From assembly GCA_034431315.1 (NCBI GenBank), contig DAOUDK010000078.1, positions 1 through 24,551 of the forward strand: 24,551 nucleotides of DNA, read 5' to 3'. Source of the DNA: JAUWOY01 sp034431315 (lineage in GTDB: Bacteria; Chloroflexota; Anaerolineae; VGOG01). How positions within the stretch are numbered: position 1 is the first letter of the stretch; each line of letters begins with the position of its first letter. This document shows, one piece after another, positions 15,733-23,759 of the stretch. Both the position numbers and the translations under genes were made by a program. The notes beneath the pieces were generated by a model. That model worked only from the letters and a program-made list of their open reading frames with translations, was not told the DNA's origin and did not search any database.

Positions 15733-15761
15733 TTGTCATTTTAGCGTTTTCATGGTATAAT
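15733..15761 (+). promoter_or_regulatory. Promoter of the secreted C11 protease gene
   Basis: The -35 TTGTCA (15733-15738) and a perfect -10 TATAAT (15756-15761) are separated by 17 bp, with an extended -10 TGG immediately before it. This is one of the strongest promoter matches in the window, and it may also serve the CHAT gene downstream. Confidence 0.87.
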
Positions 15762-15817
15762 TACATTGAATCAGTGGATTATCCAGGTTTGCTCGCACTT
15801 TGTAAGGAGGTTAGAGA

Positions 15818-18800
15818 ATGACTAGGAAGCGAGGTATATGGGCTCTGGCGATCTTTTTGACACTGCTGACATTACTTCCCCTCGTAGCGCGCGCAGGGTG
15901 GATAAGGATCCAGGAAATGCAGGAACCCGGCACCGCTGGCGACTTCGCTATCAGCTTTGTGCCTAACGGGAGGCAGAGAAACCCGGCCATCGCCTGCAGC
16001 CCCGAAGGGCGGTGTCTGGCCGTCTGGGAAGACTCCAGAGTGGGGAACTGGGGCATATACGGGCAGTGGACGGTGAACGGGGAGCTAGAGGGTGAAAACT
16101 TCCCCCTATCAACAGCGATAAGCAATCAGTACGATCCTGCCGTCGCCTACAACAGCTCAATGGATGAGTACCTTGCGTTGTGGTGGGACGACAGAGATTA
16201 CGTTATGAGTGGCTACAACATCTATGGACGACTGATCGCAAGCAATGGAGAAGAAAGTCCGGAATCCGAAGATTGCCCTATCACTACCGCCCCAGGCGAT
16301 CAACAGCATCCCGATGTCACTTATAATGGTGCCAATGGCGAATACCTGGTGGTTTGGCAGGATCTTCGTCACGGGGATTGGGACATCTTTGGACGCCGGA
16401 TTTCAGATAACTGTACACAGTTAGACAGCAGCTTTCCCATCTCCAGAGTGCCGGGTCTCCAGAGGTATCCCGCCGTGGCTTATAACAGCGCTGATAATCA
16501 GTACCTGACAGTGTGGTGGGATAACAGAAACTCACCAACCACTGACGAGGACATCTACGGACAAATATTCTCCCACGATGGCACTCTACTGAACGATAAC
16601 TTCCCTACCTCCACCGCAGAGGGCCTTCAGGGTTATCCTGATCTAGCCTGGAACAGCGCAGACAGCGAGTATTTGGCAGTGTGGGCCGATAACAGAAATT
16701 CGGCCAGCACCGGCTTCGACGTTTACGCGCAGCGAGTGTCATCCCAGGGAGAACTGCTGGACGGCCCAGGCAACCCCGGCGCCGACCCTGCGGTTAACTT
16801 CGCCATATCCAGGGCTACAAACGACCAGGAGTATCCCGTGCTCGTCTACGATAGCGGCCTGAATCAGTATCTAGCAGCCTGGCAAGACCTGCGTTCCGAA
16901 AACTCGGATATATTTGCCCAATTGGTCTCAGGCCAGGGCGAGCTTCTGGACACTGCTGGGAATCCCGGCGCCGATCCCACAGTGAACTTCCCCATCTCAG
17001 TGGCTCCCGATAGCCAGAAGCGACCGGCCCTGACCTATGGCCAAGACGGGTACTCAGCCGTTTGGCAGGATAGCCGGCACTACGACTTCGTCGAAGAGGA
17101 CATCTATGGACAGCGGCTCTCAAATCATGGAGAATTCCTGGGCGCCGACTTCCCTCTCGTCACCACCCCTAGTTCCCAGACATCCCCCGCCGCAACCTAC
17201 GATGGCGTCCAAAACTACCTGGTGGTCTGGGAGGATACCAGGAACTCAGCCGATGCCGATATCTACGGACAGATGGTGAATATCACTGGCAGCCTCCAAA
17301 GCATCAATTTTTCTATCTCCTCAGCAGCGAGGGATCAGTATTGTCCTGCTGCAGCCAGCGACACCAGGGACGAGTTCCTGGTGGTCTGGCAAGACTCGCG
17401 CCAGGGCAGTTGGGACATCTATGGACAGCGCGTCTCAAACGAGGGGACGTTATCAGGTGACGAACTCACGATATCAACAGCAGCCAGTGATCAACGTTGT
17501 CCCGCCCTGGCTTACGGGAGTAAGTACCTGATAGTCTGGCAAGACCATCGCCATGGGAATTGGGACATATACGGACAATGCATCTCTTCTGAGGGAGACC
17601 AGGGAGACAGCTTCCCGATAGCCACCGCTCCGGGTAGCCAGGAGCGACCTGACGTTGTCTACAACAGCGCCAAAGATGAGTACCTGGTCATCTGGCAGGA
17701 TTCCCGCCACGGGAGTTGGGACATCTATGGACGTCGGATCTCAGGCCAGTGCTCGCCGCTAGGCAATGGGTTCCCCATATCCCAAGAGCCGGAGCGCCAG
17801 TGGTATCCCGCCCTGGCTTACAACGGCGGCGCGAACCAGTACCTGGTGGTCTGGTGGTACGACGGAAGCACAGCCGCTGGCGGGGATATCTACGGCCAGC
17901 GACTGTCACCTGAGGGCGAATTACTGGGCGTTGATTTTCCTATCTCCACCGCACAGGGCCTCCAACGTTTTCCCGCTGTGGCTTATAGCAACTTTGACAA
18001 TGAGTACCTGGTAGTGTGGGAAGACTATAGAAACCCCACGGGTACCGCTTTTGATATCTACGGACAGCGGGTTGCAAGCGATGGAGAAATAAAAGGCGAC
18101 AACTTCCCCATCTCTGTGGCCCCAGACAACCAAAGGCTCCCGACCCTGGCCTATAATGATCTCGAGGATCAATGCCTGGTGGTCTGGCAGGATGACAGAA
18201 ACTACAATTGGAGAGTCTATGGGAAGCTCCTGGCTGATGTGGCTATCTCCAAAGAGGCCCCCATAAAGGCCCCCCCCGGCTCAGACATCGTCTACACCAT
18301 ATCCTATCGCAACGAGGACAGCAGAGACGCCCCAAACGTGCTGATTACCGACACCTTGCCTTCAGCGACAACCTATATATCCGACACCGCCCCTTTCTCT
18401 CGAACCGTAGTTGGAAACACTGTGGTTTGGGAGGTAGGCACACTCAGCGGAGGCGCTTCAGGTCAGTTCACGTTGGTGGCTAAAGTCTCACCCACAGCAA
18501 CAATCGGCAGCATCCTGCACAATACGATTCAAATCAACACCAGCCTGGCAGAAAGCGATTACAGCAACAACATTGCCCAAACAGCGACCAAGATACCGCC
18601 CTGGACCTTCATGGTCTATCTCAACGGAGACAATGACCTGGACCCCTTCATGAAAGAAGCCTTCAACAATATGGAGAAGGCAACCCAAAACCCCGATGTC
18701 AACATCCTGGTGCTCTGGGACCGCTGTTCACTGCTCTCGGACGACGGGAGAGAATGCTTCGATAAAGACGAAGGCATCGAAAACACACGGCTATACAGGG

Positions 18801-20041
18801 TCGAGTATGACGACACCGACCTGATAACATCGCCTGTCCTGGAAGTGGACTGGAACCCCGGAGAGTTGGATATGGGCAACCCCGACACCCTCGTCAACTT
18901 CGTCACCTGGGCCAGGGACAACTACCCAGCCAAACACTACTTCCTCTCGATCCTCGACCACGGCGGCGGCTGGTCCCCCACCTTCCCTGAGGAGTCTGAA
19001 CAGAAGCTGGCCTCTCTATCCTCCCAGGACGACCATTTCATTCCCCTCCGCCGCAGCTATTGGGCCTTCGGAGGCACCGGCCTCAGTTGGGATTTCTCCG
19101 ACGGTTACAGTTACTTGTCCACCGCCAAAATGAGACGCGCCTTCTGTAGCATAACCCTGGAAGGCAGTGAAAAAATGGACGTGGTATTCTACGATGCCTG
19201 CCTGATGGGAATGATCGAAGAGGTCTACGAGATCAAAGACTACGTCAACTACCTCATCGGCTCCGAGAACGAGGCCTGGGGCTCCATGCCCTATGACCAA
19301 TACATCAACTCCATAACTTCCTCTACTCAACCCAGAGAATTGGCCATAAATATCGTCAACGACTACACGGCGTCCTTGCCGCTGACTGGACATCCCTCTA
19401 CCATATCAGCCGTTGATCTGGCAGCAATCAACGAGGTCGCGCTGGCAGTTGATAGCCTGGCCCGGACGATGATAAACGGCCTGACCTCGGCCGAGACCGT
19501 GTTACAGATAAAAGATGCCTACCTCTTGACTCAGAAGTTCGACTACGACAGCGACCTCAGGCTCGAGGAGCACCTTGAGGGCTACGTTGATTTGTATCAC
19601 CTGGCATCGCAAATCCAGGAAAATGTGACAGATACAGAGATAGTGGATGCTGCCCAATCGGTAACAGAAGCACTAGCGTCTGCAGACGGCGCATTTATCA
19701 TTGCGGAGCAACATCGCAGCGGCTATCCCTGGGTGATGACTGAGCCTTTGGAGTACTGGAATCTGGATAATGCCCACGGAATATCCATCTACCTTCCCCT
19801 GGGGCAGGATTTGCAGATGACATTAGAGGATGAAGAAGGTATCACCAAAACTGTAAATGTGCGCGATTGGTATACCGATGACCAACTATCGTTCGCTGCG
19901 AATACACAGTGGAACGAATTCATCGCAGCTTACTATGCAGTCACCTCTACCCCGATTCCCACCTCCACGTTGCAAGGGCCCAGAGGAGGGATTCGAGCCA
20001 TCCGGTGGAGGATCTACCTCCCCATGCTGTTTAAGGAGTGA
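15818..20041 (+). CDS. Secreted 14-repeat, DUF11-type, clostripain (C11) family protease
   Basis: This 1407-residue protein begins with a signal peptide (hydrophobic 7-23, likely cut after VARA at 26). Residues ~55-803 hold 14 blade-like repeats of about 50-65 residues, P(A/D)xAYNS..EYLVVWQDxR..DIYGQR. A DUF11-type adhesion domain follows (~807-925; TLPSATTYIS), then a peptidase C11 domain (~928-1330) opening with PWTFMVYLNGDNDLD. The clan CD dyad is readable: LDHGGGW gives His1048 and YDACLMG gives Cys1128. Such enzymes cleave after basic residues and often self-process; specificity here is unknown. A TPIPTSTL linker leads to the end RIYLPMLFKE, a tail type I associate with Chloroflexota exported proteins. 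AAGGAGG (15804-15810) lies 7 nt before the ATG. It is upstream of, and co-directional with, the CHAT gene. Confidence 0.88.
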   Translation: MTRKRGIWALAIFLTLLTLLPLVARAGWIRIQEMQEPGTAGDFAISFVPNGRQRNPAIACSPEGRCLAVWEDSRVGNWGIYGQWTVNGELEGENFPLSTAISNQYDPAVAYNSSMDEYLALWWDDRDYVMSGYNIYGRLIASNGEESPESEDCPITTAPGDQQHPDVTYNGANGEYLVVWQDLRHGDWDIFGRRISDNCTQLDSSFPISRVPGLQRYPAVAYNSADNQYLTVWWDNRNSPTTDEDIYGQIFSHDGTLLNDNFPTSTAEGLQGYPDLAWNSADSEYLAVWADNRNSASTGFDVYAQRVSSQGELLDGPGNPGADPAVNFAISRATNDQEYPVLVYDSGLNQYLAAWQDLRSENSDIFAQLVSGQGELLDTAGNPGADPTVNFPISVAPDSQKRPALTYGQDGYSAVWQDSRHYDFVEEDIYGQRLSNHGEFLGADFPLVTTPSSQTSPAATYDGVQNYLVVWEDTRNSADADIYGQMVNITGSLQSINFSISSAARDQYCPAAASDTRDEFLVVWQDSRQGSWDIYGQRVSNEGTLSGDELTISTAASDQRCPALAYGSKYLIVWQDHRHGNWDIYGQCISSEGDQGDSFPIATAPGSQERPDVVYNSAKDEYLVIWQDSRHGSWDIYGRRISGQCSPLGNGFPISQEPERQWYPALAYNGGANQYLVVWWYDGSTAAGGDIYGQRLSPEGELLGVDFPISTAQGLQRFPAVAYSNFDNEYLVVWEDYRNPTGTAFDIYGQRVASDGEIKGDNFPISVAPDNQRLPTLAYNDLEDQCLVVWQDDRNYNWRVYGKLLADVAISKEAPIKAPPGSDIVYTISYRNEDSRDAPNVLITDTLPSATTYISDTAPFSRTVVGNTVVWEVGTLSGGASGQFTLVAKVSPTATIGSILHNTIQINTSLAESDYSNNIAQTATKIPPWTFMVYLNGDNDLDPFMKEAFNNMEKATQNPDVNILVLWDRCSLLSDDGRECFDKDEGIENTRLYRVEYDDTDLITSPVLEVDWNPGELDMGNPDTLVNFVTWARDNYPAKHYFLSILDHGGGWSPTFPEESEQKLASLSSQDDHFIPLRRSYWAFGGTGLSWDFSDGYSYLSTAKMRRAFCSITLEGSEKMDVVFYDACLMGMIEEVYEIKDYVNYLIGSENEAWGSMPYDQYINSITSSTQPRELAINIVNDYTASLPLTGHPSTISAVDLAAINEVALAVDSLARTMINGLTSAETVLQIKDAYLLTQKFDYDSDLRLEEHLEGYVDLYHLASQIQENVTDTEIVDAAQSVTEALASADGAFIIAEQHRSGYPWVMTEPLEYWNLDNAHGISIYLPLGQDLQMTLEDEEGITKTVNVRDWYTDDQLSFAANTQWNEFIAAYYAVTSTPIPTSTLQGPRGGIRAIRWRIYLPMLFKE
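15980..18223 (+). repeat. 14 tandem blade-like coding repeats
   Basis: Fourteen copies of a unit of about 50-65 codons, each with P(A/D)hxY, (E/Q)YLxVWxDxR, DIYGQR and a FPIS ending. The last lacks its final strand before the DUF11-type domain. Copies 5 and 6 share an extra LLDxxGNPGADPxVNF insert (residues ~314-328 and ~377-391), a sign of a recent duplication. Blade length and number suggest two seven-bladed propellers, which is an inference from sequence only. Confidence 0.8.
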
Positions 20042-20092
20042 GTAACGGGTAACGAGTGATGAGTATGCTTCATTCCTCGTTAACTCGTCACC
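20039..20092. repeat. Heptamer array (TGAGTAA/CGAGTGA type) with inverted copy
   Basis: Four degenerate 7-bp units (20039-20066) begin exactly at the TGA stop of the C11 gene. An inverted partial copy, CCTCGTTAACTCGTCACC, follows at 20075-20092, so the RNA can fold through TAACGAG/CTCGTTA. It fills the 72-nt gap before the CHAT gene. There is no terminal T run, so it need not stop transcription. Confidence 0.7.
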
Positions 20093-20113
20093 TCCCAGCT
20101 GAGATTTGCTGAG

Positions 20114-23100
20114 ATGAGATACGACGACTTCGAGCTGTTGGTAATGCAGAAGGGTGCCGAGGGGTATCCCACGCGAGTGATCTCGGCGAGCGCAGGCGAG
20201 GCCCAGGGAATCCTCTCCTTCGACTCCGCCTCCGACGATATCCAGCGTGCTATGACAAAGATCAAGGACGAAGAGACCGACGAGGAACTCTTCGTTGACT
20301 TCGGCAGGACACTCTTCCAGCGACTATTCAGTGACGAGATAGAGGATATTTACAGGGCCAGCCTGGGATATGCTAGAGCGCAGGGAAAGGGTCTGCGCAT
20401 CAGGCTACGCCTTGAACCGCCCGAACTTGGCGCCATCCCCTGGGAATATCTCTACGATGAACTGAACGACCTCTTCCTGGCGATCTCGCCGGAAACCCCC
20501 ATCACGCGGTACATCCAAGTACCTGAGCCTCCCCGCTCTATCACCATCCATCCTACACTTAAAGTGCTGGCGGTCATTTCCAATCCCATCAACCTGGCCG
20601 AACGTGGTCTGCCAGCGCTGGATGCGGAGAAAGAGAAACAAGTCCTGAGTCAGGCCTTGGGAGAGTGGGAAAGAGAAGGCCTGGTGCAGTTGGAATTCCT
20701 CGATCACGCTGTGGCCAGCGAAATCCGAGAGAAGCTGCGCCGGTATCAACCGCACATTTTCCACTTTATCGGGCACGGTGCTTTCAAGGACGACGGCTTC
20801 GCTGACGGCTTCGCAAAAGCGTACCTGGTTATCGAGGATGATGATCATCGTCTTAGGTTGATCACTGGCAGAACCTTCCGCGAGTTCTTCCTCGGCAACG
20901 ACTTCACCAAGCTGGTGGTCCTCAACGCCTGTCAGAGCGCGACCACTTCATCAACGCAACCGATGGTGGGTTTGGCTCCCAATCTGGTGCGACGGGGGCT
21001 GCCGGCAGTGGTAGCCATGCAATACAGCATCTACGATGACACGGCCATCAAGTTCTCCAGGGAGTTCTACCGCGCCCTGGCGGTAGGCTTCCCCGTGGAT
21101 ACAGCCATATCCGAGGCCCGCCGGGGGATCTACATTGACTGTGGGGTAGAAAGACGGGACTGGGGCATTCCTGTACTCTTCATGAGATCGCCAGATGGGG
21201 TTATCCTGAAGCTCACCAAGCCCATCGCCAGGCCCCTGCGGCTGGAGTCCATCCCCGGCAGTGGCAATTTCATCGGGAGGAAGAACGAACTCAATGAATA
21301 CCAATGGAGGCTTGACTCTCAGAACATAATAGTTATCGGGGGTACGGCAGGGGTGGGCAAAACCATGCTGGGCACTCAGATAGTGGCCCAGCAACCCCAA
21401 AGGAGGGCCTTCTGGCATACCTTCCATAGAGGTTTGAACGACAACCTGGAATCGGTCATCTGGGCCCTGGGAGGATTCCTGGCCGCAAGCGGGGATGACG
21501 CGCTGCAGAGATTTCTCGACCTCAACATCGAAAAGCTAAAAGAGGAGGGCTATCGGGTAAGCGAGGCCATCAACCTCCTCACCTACAGCCTGGAACAGGG
21601 CTCCTACTTGCTGTGCTTCGATGACCTTCAGGTGGCCGATGAAAACGAGAAGATCAATTCCCTGTTTGAGATATTCAATGACCGATTGCAGAATACCAAA
21701 GTCATGGTGATGAGCCGCCGTAGCCCACGTTTCGCCGATGCCCTCGGCCTGGACTATGAGCCTCTGGCGGGTCTAAATAGAGAGGATGCCGAAGCCCTGC
21801 TCGATAGAGATGCTATCCATCTGAGTGCAGAACTTTTCGCCAAACTCTACGATCAGACCCTGGGAAACCCGAAGCTCCTGGAGTTGTTCATCACCTGGAT
21901 GGAGAACAGGAAATGGAGAAGCGATGAGGTCAGTGAATTTATAAACCGGGCGTTTGGAGAAAGAGTGGGAGATTATCTGGTAAGAAACGTTTACGAAACC
22001 CTGTCAGCAGAAGAACAGAGACTACTCAAAGCAATCTCAATCTTCAGAGCACCCGTAGACGAAGAGGCCATCGGCGAAGTATTAATTGAAGAAGGCATGG
22101 AAAACGTTGACCGCCTCCTGGACGCTCTCGTACAGAAGTATGCAGTGCAAGAATCCGACTACGGGGAGAAATATCTCCACTCCCTTCTGGGAGAGTTTTG
22201 CTATGACAGGCTCAGGACAGATGCCTCGTTTAGAACGAGATTGCATAAGAATGCAGGACGATACTACTACAGTGAAGAGACTTACCTTGAGGCAGCACAC
22301 CACTATTTTGAAGCCAGGGAATACCAGAAATCGGCGGAAACCATCATTGACAATTGGGAGCAACTAATTTACGCTGGCCAGTCCAGTGCAATAATGGGGC
22401 AGTTGGGCAAACTCGGTCCCCAATTGCTAGATGCAGAAACCTGGGCATCAGTTTGCATAGCCATAGGCGATGCCTGTATGATAGCAGGAGAATACGATGC
22501 CGCCATAGAAAGCTACCAAGCCGTTCTGGAAGTCAAGCCTCACCTGCCGAGCGCCCGAAAGGTAGCAGATGTCAAACGAAAGATTGGCGAGAGTTATCAA
22601 AGAAAAGGGCAATATGATCAGGCGCTAAAGCATTACCATGAGGGAATCCAGCTATTAAGTGAGAATGTCTCAGTTGAGATGGCAAGAATTTACGGGAACC
22701 TTAGCTGGACTTATTTCAAGCAGGGAGAATACGAAAAAGCAATCAGAAGCGCTCAGCAAGGTCTCAACATAGTTGAAGGAACAGGGTATGAAAAAGAGAC
22801 CGCAGACTGCTACGACGCTCTGGGGATGATCTATGGCCAGACAGGTGACCTCGATAAAACCATCGAGCATCAGAAAAGAGCCCTGGAGGCGAGGAAGAGG
22901 ATGGGGGATAGGCTTGGGCTTGCACGATCTTCTATTAACCTTGGAATCGCGTATAAATACAAGGGTGAATATGATAAGGCTATCAAATACTACGCAGATA
23001 GCCTGGCAACCTCTGAACAAATCGGGCATATATTTCGTATCGCTATCTCACACGGTGAACTGGGCTTTGTACAAGATGTCAAGAGCAACCATGACGAAGC

Positions 23101-23677
23101 AATCTGGCACTACACTAAGGCTCTGGCATTATTCAAAAGGCTAGGAAACAAACCATTCGCAGCCATAACACATAACAACCTGGGAGAGGTCTACAGAAGC
23201 AAAGGCGAATATGACCAGGCAATGGAACATCTCGATGTGGCCTTGAAGATGTACACTGATTTTGAGGATGAAGAGGGTCTGTCTGACGTATATAGAATCC
23301 TCAGCGAAATCAGCCTGGGACAAGGCAAAGTGGACCAAGCGCAAGAACACTGCCAAAAAGCCATCCAATTGGCAGTTGAGATAGATTCCAAGTACTGCGA
23401 AAGTTGTGCCTACAGGGCGCTTGGGAAAATCCAGGCTGCGATGAAAAATCCCGACGAGGCCAGAAAGCACCTGAATCAATCACTGGACACCTTCAGGGAG
23501 CTTGGCGACGAAGGGGAGATAGCGTACACGCTGAGCGACATGGCGCACTTTGATTACGATGCGGGAGATACCGGCAGGGCGAGGGTGGCATGCGCTGAAG
23601 CACTGGAGATGGCCGAAAAACTGGGGATAAGTAAGATCGTTGAAGAGATGACTGATCTGAAGCAAAAGCTGACTTAG
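20114..23677 (+). CDS. CHAT protease-NB-ARC-TPR signalling protein (STAND)
   Basis: This 1187-residue cytosolic protein has no signal or membrane segment. A CHAT (caspase-like) domain covers about 95-365, with IPWEYLYD (108-115), HFIGHGAF giving His221, and VVLNACQSA giving Cys273; the protease dyad is intact. An NB-ARC-type STAND ATPase spans about 385-620: FIGRKNEL, Walker A GGTAGVGKT (409-417), Walker B LLCFDD (499-504), VMSRR (532-536) and GNPKLLEL (584-591), then a winged-helix region to about 700. From about 715 to 1175 run ten or so TPR units (YxxKGEYDKAIxYY). Architectures of this type act as ligand-triggered switches, several in antiphage immunity, with TPRs sensing and CHAT as effector. 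The trigger and substrate here are unknown. The ribosome site is weak. A terminator follows directly. Confidence 0.9.
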   Translation: MRYDDFELLVMQKGAEGYPTRVISASAGEAQGILSFDSASDDIQRAMTKIKDEETDEELFVDFGRTLFQRLFSDEIEDIYRASLGYARAQGKGLRIRLRLEPPELGAIPWEYLYDELNDLFLAISPETPITRYIQVPEPPRSITIHPTLKVLAVISNPINLAERGLPALDAEKEKQVLSQALGEWEREGLVQLEFLDHAVASEIREKLRRYQPHIFHFIGHGAFKDDGFADGFAKAYLVIEDDDHRLRLITGRTFREFFLGNDFTKLVVLNACQSATTSSTQPMVGLAPNLVRRGLPAVVAMQYSIYDDTAIKFSREFYRALAVGFPVDTAISEARRGIYIDCGVERRDWGIPVLFMRSPDGVILKLTKPIARPLRLESIPGSGNFIGRKNELNEYQWRLDSQNIIVIGGTAGVGKTMLGTQIVAQQPQRRAFWHTFHRGLNDNLESVIWALGGFLAASGDDALQRFLDLNIEKLKEEGYRVSEAINLLTYSLEQGSYLLCFDDLQVADENEKINSLFEIFNDRLQNTKVMVMSRRSPRFADALGLDYEPLAGLNREDAEALLDRDAIHLSAELFAKLYDQTLGNPKLLELFITWMENRKWRSDEVSEFINRAFGERVGDYLVRNVYETLSAEEQRLLKAISIFRAPVDEEAIGEVLIEEGMENVDRLLDALVQKYAVQESDYGEKYLHSLLGEFCYDRLRTDASFRTRLHKNAGRYYYSEETYLEAAHHYFEAREYQKSAETIIDNWEQLIYAGQSSAIMGQLGKLGPQLLDAETWASVCIAIGDACMIAGEYDAAIESYQAVLEVKPHLPSARKVADVKRKIGESYQRKGQYDQALKHYHEGIQLLSENVSVEMARIYGNLSWTYFKQGEYEKAIRSAQQGLNIVEGTGYEKETADCYDALGMIYGQTGDLDKTIEHQKRALEARKRMGDRLGLARSSINLGIAYKYKGEYDKAIKYYADSLATSEQIGHIFRIAISHGELGFVQDVKSNHDEAIWHYTKALALFKRLGNKPFAAITHNNLGEVYRSKGEYDQAMEHLDVALKMYTDFEDEEGLSDVYRILSEISLGQGKVDQAQEHCQKAIQLAVEIDSKYCESCAYRALGKIQAAMKNPDEARKHLNQSLDTFRELGDEGEIAYTLSDMAHFDYDAGDTGRARVACAEALEMAEKLGISKIVEEMTDLKQKLT

Positions 23678-23696
23678 AAACAGCCCATACAAATCT

Positions 23697-23740
23697 GACC
23701 CCCTGGGCTCGCTATGCATTACCCAGGGGGTCTTTTGTTT
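23697..23740 (+). terminator. Rho-independent terminator after the CHAT gene
   Basis: A perfect 11-bp GC-rich stem (GACCCCCTGGG at 23697-23707 with 23722-23732) encloses a 14-nt loop and is followed by TTTTGTTT. It lies 20 nt after the stop and separates the CHAT gene from the convergent membrane protein gene. Confidence 0.92.
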
Positions 23741-23755
23741 CGACAGGCTCAACAC
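23739..23755. repeat. Fragment of CTTCGACGG-type intergenic repeat
   Basis: TTCGACAGGCTCAACAC resembles the start of the hairpin element at 7181-7225, but without its second arm. It fills the space between the terminator and the stop of the minus-strand gene. Confidence 0.4.
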
Positions 23756-23759
23756 AAGT

